In this document: piece by piece, positions 15,468-24,014 of the stretch | Layout of the letters: each line of letters starts with the position of its first letter | How positions within the stretch are numbered: the stretch's first letter is position 1 | Assembly: GCA_937132065.1 (NCBI GenBank) | Contig: CAKZNT010000033.1 | Coordinates: 1 to 44,341 of the forward strand | DNA from: an uncultured Loktanella sp. | GTDB taxonomy: Bacteria; Pseudomonadota; Alphaproteobacteria; Rhodobacterales; Rhodobacteraceae | Length of the DNA stretch: 44,341 bases | Direction: 5' to 3' | Translations under genes and position numbers: made by a program | Notes under the pieces: model-generated | What the model saw: only the letters and a program-made list of their open reading frames with translations | Told to the model about the DNA's origin: nothing | The model's database searches: none

Positions 15468-18239
15468 ATGACGAATGATCCAAACCAGCACCAAGCGGCT
15501 GCTGTCGAGAATGCTGCCGCAGGTCGCGGCGGGCTATCCCAAGAAGAACTTGATGCGCTGGTCGCGTCCTCTGACACAGGTGGTCGCGGAGCCACGGGCG
15601 GTGTCGGGACATTCCTGACGATTGTCGCGCTTGCTTGGTCCCTGTTCCAGCTCTGGATCGCGTCTCCTATTCCCTTCATGGTCGGTTGGGGCGTTTTCAA
15701 CGACACCGAGAGCCGCTCTATTCACTTGGCTTTTGCCATTTTCCTTGCTTTCGCGGCCTTCCCCGCGACCCGCACGAAATTCCAGCTCGGCCTTGGGGTC
15801 ATCGTCCCTGTTGTGCTGGCCTTCCTCTTTATGACTGGCGCAAAAGATAGCACTGCAACATGGTGGATTCCGCTGGTTGCGATTGGTGTGATCGGCGCTG
15901 TTGTGCTTGGATCACCCAAAGACCGCATCCCCGTATGGGAGTGGGCCTTGGCGGTGATTGGCGCGATGGCTGCGCTCTATCTGTTCGTCTATTATCGTGA
16001 CATCTCGAGCCGCGTTGGCGCGCCGATCTTGCAAGACTTTGTTGTGGCGGTCATTGGCCTGATGCTCTTGCTTGAGGCAACCCGCCGCGCGCTTGGGCCT
16101 GCGCTGATGATCGTGGCGACGGTGTTCCTTGTTTACACTGTGCTTGGGCCAATGATGCCGAGCATCATCGCGCACAAGGGCAATAGCCTGTCGGAAATCG
16201 TGAACCACCAGTGGATCACCACCGAGGGCGTGTTCGGCATCGCGCTGGGTGTGTCGGCTGGCTTTGTGTTCCTGTTCGTTTTGTTCGGCTCCCTCTTGGA
16301 CCGCGCGGGCGCTGGGAACTACTTTATCCAAGTCGCATTTAGCCTCATGGGGCATATGAAGGGCGGCCCTGCAAAGGCGGCTGTTGTCTCATCTGCGATG
16401 ACGGGGCTTATCTCTGGCTCGTCGATTGCGAACGTTGTGACCACGGGCACATTCACCATCCCTTTGATGAAGAAGGTGGGCTTTAGCTCTGAAAAGGCGG
16501 GCGCGGTCGAGGTTGCCTCATCCGTAAACGGCCAGATCATGCCACCTGTTATGGGGGCCGCGGCCTTTTTGATGGTTGAATACGTGGGCATCCCCTACTT
16601 TGACGTGGTTAAACATGCGTTCTTGCCTGCGGTCATTTCCTACATCGCGCTGGTCTACATCGTGCACCTCGAAGCCCTGAAGGCGGGCATGGAAGGGTTG
16701 CCGCGCGCTTATGTGCCCAAGCCGATCGTGCAACGGCTGATCGGTATGGCCTTCACGATTGCCGCGATCTGCGCGATTTCATTCGCGGTTTACTACGGCA
16801 TGGGCTGGATTCGCCCTGCGTTCCCGAACACGGCTGGCTATATCGTCTTTGCCTTCCTTGTGTTGGTCTATATCGGCCTGCTGCGGATTGCGTCCAAGGA
16901 AGAGCCGCTCGAGCTTGATGATCCGAATGCGCCAGTCACCGCACTGCCGCTGCCTGGTCCGACGATCCGTTCCGGCTTGCACTTCATCTTGCCAGTTGTG
17001 GTGCTCGTCTGGGCGCTGATGGTTGATCGCTTGTCGCCGGGGCTGTCGGCTTTCTGGGCGACGACATTCATGATCTTTATCCTCGTCACACAGCGCCCCT
17101 TGATGGCCGCGATGCGCGGGGGGGCTGATCTTGGCGCGTCCATCAAGGAAGGGTTCGCCGACCTGATCGACGGCCTTGTCACAGGTGCGCGCAACATGAT
17201 CGGGATCGGCATCGCCACGGCGACTGCGGGCATCATCGTGGGGGCCGTCAGCCAGACGGGCGTTGGGTCGGCTCTTGCTGATGTTGTTGAAGTCCTCTCT
17301 GGTGGCAACATCCTCGCGATCCTGTTCCTGACGGCGATCCTGTCGCTGATCCTCGGGATGGGCCTGCCGACGACTGCGAACTACATCGTTGTGTCGGCCT
17401 TGCTTGCGCCTGTCATTGTGACGCTTGGCCAGCAAAACGGGTTGATCGTGCCGCTGATCGCGGTGCACCTCTTTGTGTTCTACTTCGGGATTATGGCGGA
17501 TGTGACGCCCCCTGTCGGGCTTGCCAGCTTTGCGGCGGCTGCCGTGTCTGGTGGTGATCCGATCAAGACGGGTGTGGTCGCGTTCTTCTATAGCTTGCGC
17601 ACTGCGGCGCTGCCGTTCCTGTTCATCTTCAACACTGAACTGTTGTTGATTGATGTCTCGATGGGGCAGGGCATATTCGTGTTCATTGTGGCGACGATAG
17701 CGATGCTGTTGTTCGCGGCGGCGACCCAAGGGTGGTTCCTTGCCAAGAACCGCATCTATGAAACAGTTGCGCTGTTGTTGATCGCGTTCACGCTGTTCCG
17801 TCCGGGGTTCTGGATGGACATGGTGTCACCGCCATACTCCGAAGAAGCGCCGACCAATATCGCGGCGGCGGCTTTGGCCACACCTGTGGGTGAGGACCTG
17901 CGCATTCGGGTGGCAGGGGTCAACGATTTGGGCGACCCGATCGAGTTTGTGGCAATCGTCGGGATCACGGACGGCGCGACGGGTGAAGAGCGGCTTGCCA
18001 ATGCGGGGCTTGCGTTCCGCACGGACGGCGACACGATGATCATTGATGACGTGGCCTATGACAGCGCGGCATCGAATGCGGGTCTTGACTGGGATCAAGA
18101 GGTGCTGCGTGTGCTGCGCCCTGTCGGCCAGCCAAGCAAGTATCTGATGTTCATCCCTGCGCTCTTGTTGCTCGGGTTCGTCGTGTTCTTGCAGCGTGGG
18201 CGCAATGCGCGCGCTAGCCGCAAAACTGCAACCGCATAA
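15468..18239 (+). CDS. TRAP transporter fused permease (DctQM, 4TM/12TM) with DUF3394 tail
   Basis: A 923-residue inner-membrane protein that fuses the small (4TM) and large (12TM) TRAP subunits, as usual for TAXI systems. The soluble N-terminus (about 1-45) is followed by four helices, then the DctM-like part with the conserved SSAMTGLISGSSIANVVTTG, SSVNGQIMPPVMGAAAFLM, ILGMGLPTTANYIV and FYFGIMADVTPPVGLAS. The C-terminal region (about 760-900) contains a soluble PDZ-like stretch (ATPVGEDLRIRVAGVNDLGD onwards) before a last helix, matching DUF3394. It uses an ion gradient to import the ligand of the upstream binding protein. AGGGGGGG precedes the ATG. Confidence 0.95.
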   Translation: MTNDPNQHQAAAVENAAAGRGGLSQEELDALVASSDTGGRGATGGVGTFLTIVALAWSLFQLWIASPIPFMVGWGVFNDTESRSIHLAFAIFLAFAAFPATRTKFQLGLGVIVPVVLAFLFMTGAKDSTATWWIPLVAIGVIGAVVLGSPKDRIPVWEWALAVIGAMAALYLFVYYRDISSRVGAPILQDFVVAVIGLMLLLEATRRALGPALMIVATVFLVYTVLGPMMPSIIAHKGNSLSEIVNHQWITTEGVFGIALGVSAGFVFLFVLFGSLLDRAGAGNYFIQVAFSLMGHMKGGPAKAAVVSSAMTGLISGSSIANVVTTGTFTIPLMKKVGFSSEKAGAVEVASSVNGQIMPPVMGAAAFLMVEYVGIPYFDVVKHAFLPAVISYIALVYIVHLEALKAGMEGLPRAYVPKPIVQRLIGMAFTIAAICAISFAVYYGMGWIRPAFPNTAGYIVFAFLVLVYIGLLRIASKEEPLELDDPNAPVTALPLPGPTIRSGLHFILPVVVLVWALMVDRLSPGLSAFWATTFMIFILVTQRPLMAAMRGGADLGASIKEGFADLIDGLVTGARNMIGIGIATATAGIIVGAVSQTGVGSALADVVEVLSGGNILAILFLTAILSLILGMGLPTTANYIVVSALLAPVIVTLGQQNGLIVPLIAVHLFVFYFGIMADVTPPVGLASFAAAAVSGGDPIKTGVVAFFYSLRTAALPFLFIFNTELLLIDVSMGQGIFVFIVATIAMLLFAAATQGWFLAKNRIYETVALLLIAFTLFRPGFWMDMVSPPYSEEAPTNIAAAALATPVGEDLRIRVAGVNDLGDPIEFVAIVGITDGATGEERLANAGLAFRTDGDTMIIDDVAYDSAASNAGLDWDQEVLRVLRPVGQPSKYLMFIPALLLLGFVVFLQRGRNARASRKTATA

Positions 18240-18251
18240 AGGAGAGAGATC

Positions 18252-18683
18252 ATGTTCAAGAATATTATGCTCACCCTTGATTTGAATGCGAAATCGTCGT
18301 GGGAAAAGGCGCTGCCACAAGCGGTCGAGTTGATCCGCGCCTCTGGCGGCACATTGCACGTCATGACGGTGGTTCCCGAAATGGGAATGCCGCTGGTCGA
18401 GGGGTTCTTTCCCGCCGACTACGAAGAAAAGGCAGTGGCGGCAGCCAGCAAGGCGCTTGATCGCTTCGTCAACGACAACGTGCCCGAAGAGATCAAGGTC
18501 AAGCAGCACCTTGCCTTTGGCAAAATCCACAAAAAGGTGCTGGCCGAGATCAAAAAGGCCGACTGCGATCTGGTCATCATTGGCGCGCCGATTCCCGACC
18601 GTGTGCGCGAGTTTCTTGTCGGGTCCAACGCTGACCGTATCGTGAGCAGATCACCTGTTTCCGTTCTGGTTGTGAGGGCGTAA
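18252..18683 (+). CDS. Universal stress protein (UspA family), TRAP-associated
   Basis: A 143-residue single-domain USP. The N-terminus MFKNIMLTLDLNAKSSW is typical, and the C-terminal nucleotide-binding motif is present (IIGAPIPDRVREFLVGS, then SPVSVLVVRA). It lies 12 nt after the permease with a strong GGAGAG site, so it belongs to the transporter operon. TeaD of Halomonas, encoded with the TeaABC ectoine TRAP system, is a well-known case of a USP that binds ATP and tunes its transporter, and the same role is likely here. Confidence 0.93.
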   Translation: MFKNIMLTLDLNAKSSWEKALPQAVELIRASGGTLHVMTVVPEMGMPLVEGFFPADYEEKAVAAASKALDRFVNDNVPEEIKVKQHLAFGKIHKKVLAEIKKADCDLVIIGAPIPDRVREFLVGSNADRIVSRSPVSVLVVRA

Positions 18684-18688
18684 GAGGT

Positions 18689-18737
18689 GTCAAACGCAGA
18701 GCTTAAATGCACCCAGTTCGGGGCTCTCTGCTTTGAC
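18689..18737 (+). other. Inverted repeat between usp and the amidase gene
   Basis: GTCAAA-C-GCAGAG (18689-18701) pairs with CTCTGC-TTTGAC (18726-18737) as a 12-bp stem with one bulged C and a 24-nt loop. No T-run follows. It separates the transporter genes from the enzyme genes and ends directly before the GGAGAAT ribosome-binding site of the amidase. Confidence 0.55.
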
Positions 18738-18751
18738 GGAGAATACCTAGA

Positions 18752-19726
18752 ATGACCCCTTTCGCCATTGCCGGCGTGCAAATGTACGTCAACGCGCTGC
18801 AACCAAACGTCGAAGGAATGCTTCAGCGTCTTGATGTCTTGATGCTGCGGTTCCCGTGGACACAGATGGTGCTTTTCTCGGAACTTGCGCCCTTTGGCCC
18901 GCTTGAAAAGTTCAAGCTGCCACAAGAAAACGAAGTCATCGAGAAGTTCTGTGAAGCGGCGCGGCGTCACAAAATCTGGCTCATTCCCGGCTCGATGTTT
19001 TTAACCCACCCCGAAGACGGACGCATCTATAACACCTCGCTCGTGATCAATCCTGATGGCGAAGTGATCCGCCGTTATGCCAAAATGTTCCCGTTCCTGC
19101 CCTACGAGGCAGGGGTCGCGGCTGGCACGGATTTCTGCGTGTTCGACGTGCCTGATGTGGGCCGTTTTGGCCTGTCGATCTGCTACGATATGTGGTTCCC
19201 CGAGACCACGCGACAACTGACCAGCCAAGGGGTTGAGGTGCTGTTGCACCCTGTTCTGACAGGGACCACCGACCGCGATGCAGAGCTTGCTATCGCGCGT
19301 GCCACTGCCGCACAATTCCAGTGCTATGTCTTTGATGTTAATGGACTTGGCGCGGGCGGCATCGGCAAATCTTGCGTGATTGACCCGACCTCTCTGGTGC
19401 TGCACCAATCGGGCGGTCAAGAAGACATGTTCCCGATTGAGGTGGACCTTTCGATGGTACGCCGTCAACGTGAGACAGGCATGAAAGGGCTGGGGCAAGT
19501 GCTCAAGAGCTTCCGTGACCGGTCAGTTGATTTCGACGTCTACGACCGCACAAGCGGCACGGATGATTTCTTGAAAACCCTCGGTCCGCTTGCCGTGCCA
19601 ACGCAGGGGTCACGCGCAGGGATCAAGGTCGATGTCCCCGCGACAATCGAAGACGAGATCGAAGCAAGAAAGCCCCTTTTCGGCCATGGCAGGGTCGACT
19701 TCATGGGCAAAGATACAAGCGGATAA
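18752..19726 (+). CDS. Nitrilase-superfamily carbon-nitrogen hydrolase
   Basis: A 324-residue amidase-type enzyme. The catalytic triad is visible: Glu44 (LFSELAPFG), Lys111 (RRYAKMFPFLPYE) and Cys144 (LSICYDMWFPE). The core ends near residue 260 and a further 60 residues or so form a tail. The superfamily hydrolyses amides, carbamoyl amines or nitriles; the FPE after the catalytic Cys and the aliphatic-amidase look favour an amide substrate, but I cannot name it. It lies 68 nt downstream of usp after a hairpin and 73 nt upstream of the large decarboxylase gene, in the same direction, so it probably serves the same pathway as the imported compound. Confidence 0.88.
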   Translation: MTPFAIAGVQMYVNALQPNVEGMLQRLDVLMLRFPWTQMVLFSELAPFGPLEKFKLPQENEVIEKFCEAARRHKIWLIPGSMFLTHPEDGRIYNTSLVINPDGEVIRRYAKMFPFLPYEAGVAAGTDFCVFDVPDVGRFGLSICYDMWFPETTRQLTSQGVEVLLHPVLTGTTDRDAELAIARATAAQFQCYVFDVNGLGAGGIGKSCVIDPTSLVLHQSGGQEDMFPIEVDLSMVRRQRETGMKGLGQVLKSFRDRSVDFDVYDRTSGTDDFLKTLGPLAVPTQGSRAGIKVDVPATIEDEIEARKPLFGHGRVDFMGKDTSG

Positions 19727-19799
19727 ACTGCCTTTTTAGCGACCGTAGTCATGCGGCGGAATAGATCGGCACTTTATCCTAAAACTAGGAGAACGACCG

Positions 19800-22529
19800 A
19801 TGGATTCCGTCAGCGACTACTATTCAGCCACGCAGCTTCGGACGGATCGCTGGAGTGCGTTGCGGCAAATGACGGGGGTGTTCGGGCGCAATGCGCCAGC
19901 CAAGATTTCCGCCAAGGACCGCGCCGCAGCCACCGAGCTATTTGATTCGCTTGCTTTGATTGAACCTTACTGGGCCTTTCCGGGAATGGCGCAATTCGAG
20001 CACATGCGCCGCCAGTTCGAAAACAACAGCTACAAAGATCTCGCATTTGTGGTGAACCGCGTTGCGCGCGCCCTCACAACCGGGGCGTATCGGCGCCGCA
20101 GCATCCCCCTAGAGCGTGACAGTCTGGACAAGGACGAGCACGACGACGAGGCGCTGTTGTCGCCAGAAGCACGCGCGCTCGCCAAGCCGTATTTCGAGGT
20201 GCTGATCGTCGATGATGTGGGCGAGCAGCAAGAGCGCTGGCTCAAAGAAAACGTCACCAATATGCGACGCATCGAAGACCCGTTCACCTATGAAGCGGTC
20301 GTCGTGCCCAGCATTGAAGACGCGCTGATTGCGGTGCTGTTCAACCACAACATTCAAGCCATCGTTGTGCGCCCCGGATTGGTGCTTAAGTCGGAACTCG
20401 ACAACGAAATTGTGGCCAAATATCTGAACCGCGCGGGCGGGCGTGATGCGCTTAGCGATGTGCAGCCCGAGAACTACGGGCCAGAGCTGTGCCGTTTGAT
20501 TGCAAAGGTGCGCCCTGAACTTGACGCCTACCTTGTGACCGACAGATCAGTCGAGGATATCGCGGGATACGATCTCGGGATTTGCCGCCGTGTGTTTTAT
20601 AACCAAGAAGACTTCATGGAGCTGCACCTCAACATCCTGCGCGGTGTTGAGGCACGTAACAAGACGCCGTTCTTTACGGCGCTTGTAGACTATTCCAAGC
20701 AGCCAACGGGCGTTTTCCACGCCATGCCGATCAGTCGGGGTAAGTCGATTACCCGTTCGCATTGGATTCAGGACATGGGCGCGTTTTACGGGCCGAACAT
20801 CTTTTTGGCTGAGACCTCGGCGACCTCGGGCGGTCTTGATAGCCTGCTAGAGCCGCAAGGTCCGATCAAAGAGGCACAAGAACTTGCCAGCCGCGCCTTT
20901 GGATCAAAGCAGACGTTCTTTGCGACTAACGGAACCTCGACATGTAACAAGATCGTGGTGCAGGCCATTGTGCGGCCCGGTGACATCGTTCTGGTGGATC
21001 GCGATTGCCACAAATCGCATCACTACGGCATGGTCCTCGCGGGGGCGGAGGTTGTCTATCTCGATAGCTATCCGCTGAATGAATACTCGATGTATGGCGC
21101 GGTTCCGCTGCGCGACATCAAGGAGCAACTGCTGGAGCTTAAGGCGGCGGGCAAACTTGACCGCGTGCGCATGCTTTTGCTGACCAACTGCACCTTTGAC
21201 GGGCTGGTTTATAACGTCGAACGGGTCATGGAAGAATGTCTCGCGATCAAGCCTGACCTTGTGTTCCTGTGGGACGAGGCGTGGTTCGCATTCGCGCGCT
21301 TTAGCCCGACCTATCGCCAGCGCACAGGGATGCGGACGGCCAACAACCTGCGCCGCAAATTGCGCACTGACGCGCACCGCAAGGCCTATGAGGCCCAGCA
21401 AGAAACGCTCAAAAATGCGAGCAACGAGGACATTCTGGAAACGCGCCTGATTGCGCCACCGGGTGCGCGCATCAGGGTCTATGCGACCCAATCCACCCAC
21501 AAAACGCTGACGTCATTGCGCCAAGGATCGATGATCCACGTGAACGACAGCGACTTTAAGGGGGAGGTCGAGCAATCGTTCCACGAGGCGTATATGACGC
21601 ATACGTCAACCTCGCCGAACTACCAGATCATCGCGTCGCTTGATGTCGGGCGCAGGCAGGTCGAGCTTGAGGGCTTCGAGTTTGTGCAGCGCCAGATCGA
21701 GGCGGCAATGTCGATGCGGCGGGCCATCGCCTCCCATCCGCTCTTGCAGAAATACTTCAAGGTGCTCTCTGCGGGGGACATGATCCCCGAAGAATACCGC
21801 CAAAGCGGCGTGCAAAGCTACTTTGATACCGAACAGGGCTGGACGGATATATGGGATTGCTGGGAGCAGGATGACTTCGTGCTTGATGCGACCCGCGTGA
21901 CCCTTGCGGTTGGCGGCACGGGCTGGGACGGTGATACGTTCAAGACCAAAATCCTGATGGATAAATACGGCATCCAGATCAACAAGACCTCGCGCAACTC
22001 GGTGCTGTTTATGACAAACATCGGGACCACGCGATCTTCGGTCGCCTACCTGATCGAAGTCTTGGTCGAGATCGCAAAAGAGCTGGATGACAGGCTGGAT
22101 GACGCGTCCAAAATGGAGCGGATGTCGTTTGATCGACGGGTGAAAAACCTGACCGAAAACTACCCGCCACTGCCCGACTTTAGTCGGTTCCACGACGCGT
22201 TCCGACCTGACGATGTGACACCCGAAGGCGACATTCGCACGGCATATTATCTTAGCTATGATGATAGAAACTGTGATTATATGGAGCTGGAAAGAACGCT
22301 AACCGAGATGTTGGCAGCAGGGAAAGAGGTCGTCTCGGCGAGCTTTATCATCCCCTATCCGCCAGGGTTCCCGATTTTGGTTCCCGGGCAAGTTATCAGT
22401 AAAGAGATACTGGCATTTATGCTGGCACTCGATGTTAATGAAATCCACGGCTACCGGTCCGATCTCGGGCTTCGTGTCTTTACAGAAAGCGCGCTCAAGA
22501 CCGTGCTAAGCGCCAATAAAAACAAGTGA
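19800..22529 (+). CDS. Large Orn/Lys/Arg-type PLP decarboxylase
   Basis: A 909-residue fold-type I basic amino-acid decarboxylase relative. An N-terminal receiver-like wing domain sits at about 135-205 (EVLIVDDVGEQQERW). The catalytic domain has ETSATSGGLDSLLEP, TNGTSTCNKIVVQAI, DRDCHKSHHYG, TNCTFDGLVYNVERV, the cofactor Asp in DEAW (492-495) and the PLP lysine Lys568 (STHKTLTSLRQGSMIH). The C-terminal domain contains IPYPPGFPILVPGQVI. CadA, SpeC and AdiA have about 710-760 residues, so this one is long. One visible insertion is the charged stretch 512-555 between DEAW and the PLP lysine. The substrate may be a basic or diamino acid but is unknown. AGGAGA precedes the ATG, and the ATP-grasp gene follows after 27 nt. 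Confidence 0.88.
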   Translation: MDSVSDYYSATQLRTDRWSALRQMTGVFGRNAPAKISAKDRAAATELFDSLALIEPYWAFPGMAQFEHMRRQFENNSYKDLAFVVNRVARALTTGAYRRRSIPLERDSLDKDEHDDEALLSPEARALAKPYFEVLIVDDVGEQQERWLKENVTNMRRIEDPFTYEAVVVPSIEDALIAVLFNHNIQAIVVRPGLVLKSELDNEIVAKYLNRAGGRDALSDVQPENYGPELCRLIAKVRPELDAYLVTDRSVEDIAGYDLGICRRVFYNQEDFMELHLNILRGVEARNKTPFFTALVDYSKQPTGVFHAMPISRGKSITRSHWIQDMGAFYGPNIFLAETSATSGGLDSLLEPQGPIKEAQELASRAFGSKQTFFATNGTSTCNKIVVQAIVRPGDIVLVDRDCHKSHHYGMVLAGAEVVYLDSYPLNEYSMYGAVPLRDIKEQLLELKAAGKLDRVRMLLLTNCTFDGLVYNVERVMEECLAIKPDLVFLWDEAWFAFARFSPTYRQRTGMRTANNLRRKLRTDAHRKAYEAQQETLKNASNEDILETRLIAPPGARIRVYATQSTHKTLTSLRQGSMIHVNDSDFKGEVEQSFHEAYMTHTSTSPNYQIIASLDVGRRQVELEGFEFVQRQIEAAMSMRRAIASHPLLQKYFKVLSAGDMIPEEYRQSGVQSYFDTEQGWTDIWDCWEQDDFVLDATRVTLAVGGTGWDGDTFKTKILMDKYGIQINKTSRNSVLFMTNIGTTRSSVAYLIEVLVEIAKELDDRLDDASKMERMSFDRRVKNLTENYPPLPDFSRFHDAFRPDDVTPEGDIRTAYYLSYDDRNCDYMELERTLTEMLAAGKEVVSASFIIPYPPGFPILVPGQVISKEILAFMLALDVNEIHGYRSDLGLRVFTESALKTVLSANKNK

Positions 22530-22556
22530 GATCAATACAATAGAGAGGGTCCAACA

Positions 22557-24014
22557 ATGGCAACTGTGCTTAAGAATATCTCTGAAATTCGACGCTTCTT
22601 TCATCGAAACGAAGACCCCGTCTATTTCATTTCGGCGACCAACTTTAACCTGTTGGGCCTTGATGAATGGGTGAAGAACTTCAAATATATCTGCTACATT
22701 GATTGTTACGGCGGCAAGCATCCGAATGTGTTCTGCCCGTCCGAGCAGCCGCATGCCGAGTTCCAATCCATTGAAGACATCAACAACTATCTGTTGCAGC
22801 ACAAAGAGGTCATCGACTTTATCAAACGCCGCGGCGGTAAGCCAAAGTTCGTGTTTCTGATGTTTGACGAAGAGACCGAGCGGCTATCCAAAGAGCTTGG
22901 CGCTGATGTCTGGTTCCCGAAGGCCAAGCTGCGCACCAAGATGGATAACAAGATCGAAACCGTGCGCATCGGCAACAAGGCGGGCGTGCCGTCCGTGCCC
23001 AATGTTCTGGCCGAGGTAAAATCCTACGCGGACCTCAAAAAGACCTGCGAGAAAGCAGGGATCGGCAATGATCTGGTGCTGCAATCGGCGTTTGGCGATA
23101 GCGGGCACACCACGTTCTTTATCAAGTCCGAGGCTGATTTCCGCCGTCACGAGCACGAGATCGTCGGCGAGGGTGAAATCAAGATCATGAAGCGGATTGA
23201 TTGCCGTGGCTCCGCGATCGAAGCCTGCGCAACCAAAGAGGGCACAATCGTTGGGCCGCTCATGACCGAACTTGTCGGCTTCAAGGATCTGACGCCCTAT
23301 CGCGGCGGCTGGTGTGGCAACGAAATTCTGTCCACGGCCTTCCCGCCCAAGGTGCGCCAACACGCGCGTGAACTGACGTTCAAATTCGGTGAACAACTGC
23401 GCAAAGAGGGGTATCGCGGCTATTTTGAACTCGACTTCCTGATCGACAAAAAGACCAATGAAATCTGGCTTGGCGAATTGAACCCGCGCATTACAGGTGC
23501 GTCATCCATGACGAACCACGCGGCCTTTGCCCATGCGGATGCGCCGCTGTTCTTGTTCCACTTGCTTGAATTCTCCAAGAAGAAATTCGATCTGGATACG
23601 ACCGAGCTGAACAACCGTTGGGCAAACCCCGACATGATCGACAGCTGGTCACAAATGGTGATCAAACACACCGAAGATACGGTTGATATTTGCACCAATT
23701 GCCCCGAAACAGGCATCTATAAAATGCTTGAGGATGGCCGCGTCGTGTATGACCGCTTTGACTATCACCGCCGCGCGGTTGAATCCGAAAACGAGGCGTT
23801 CTTCCTGCGCATCTTGCAGCCGGGTGACTATCGCTACGAGGGGGCTGACATCGGCATCCTTGTGACGCGCGGACGGTCGATGACCAAGAATTTCCAGCTC
23901 AACGAGCGGGCGAAGAAATGGATTCACGGCATCAAAAGTTCGGTTGACGGTCAGCCGTTGCCAGTGGCAAATGCGGGTCCCGAAACTGGTGATATGGCGT
24001 TTAAAATCCTGTAA
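22557..24014 (+). CDS. ATP-grasp ligase of unknown substrate
   Basis: A 485-residue protein with an ATP-grasp fold. A pre-ATP-grasp region covers about 1-125. The nucleotide-binding part includes KMDNKIETVRIGNKAGVPSV and the flexible loop LVLQSAFGDSGHTTFF, and the metal-binding end is GELNPRITGAS (Glu307 and Asn309). A C-terminal extension of about 130 residues is not recognised. ATP-grasp enzymes join a carboxylate to an amine or thiol through an acyl phosphate. Relatives may be labelled biotin carboxylase, but no biotin-dependent partner is encoded nearby, so I do not accept that. The last base of its TAA is the first base of the next gene's ATG (TAATG), which points to tight coupling with the Ntn hydrolase. 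Confidence 0.85.
   Translation: MATVLKNISEIRRFFHRNEDPVYFISATNFNLLGLDEWVKNFKYICYIDCYGGKHPNVFCPSEQPHAEFQSIEDINNYLLQHKEVIDFIKRRGGKPKFVFLMFDEETERLSKELGADVWFPKAKLRTKMDNKIETVRIGNKAGVPSVPNVLAEVKSYADLKKTCEKAGIGNDLVLQSAFGDSGHTTFFIKSEADFRRHEHEIVGEGEIKIMKRIDCRGSAIEACATKEGTIVGPLMTELVGFKDLTPYRGGWCGNEILSTAFPPKVRQHARELTFKFGEQLRKEGYRGYFELDFLIDKKTNEIWLGELNPRITGASSMTNHAAFAHADAPLFLFHLLEFSKKKFDLDTTELNNRWANPDMIDSWSQMVIKHTEDTVDICTNCPETGIYKMLEDGRVVYDRFDYHRRAVESENEAFFLRILQPGDYRYEGADIGILVTRGRSMTKNFQLNERAKKWIHGIKSSVDGQPLPVANAGPETGDMAFKIL

Noticed and set aside
16779-17729. Minus-strand open frame opposite the TRAP permease
   Set aside because: Low-complexity His/Arg/Asp/Gln composition is typical of the complement of a membrane-protein gene, and no ribosome-binding site or neighbour supports it.
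14406-18683. Reading the TRAP operon as the ectoine transporter UehABC/TeaABC
   Set aside because: The binding protein has the TAXI signature rather than the DctP type, and the permease is a fused 4TM/12TM protein with DUF3394, unlike the separate small and large subunits of TeaBC/UehBC.
22557-24014. Calling the ATP-grasp protein a biotin carboxylase
   Set aside because: No biotin carrier or carboxyltransferase is encoded nearby, and the C-terminal part does not look like a biotin carboxylase.
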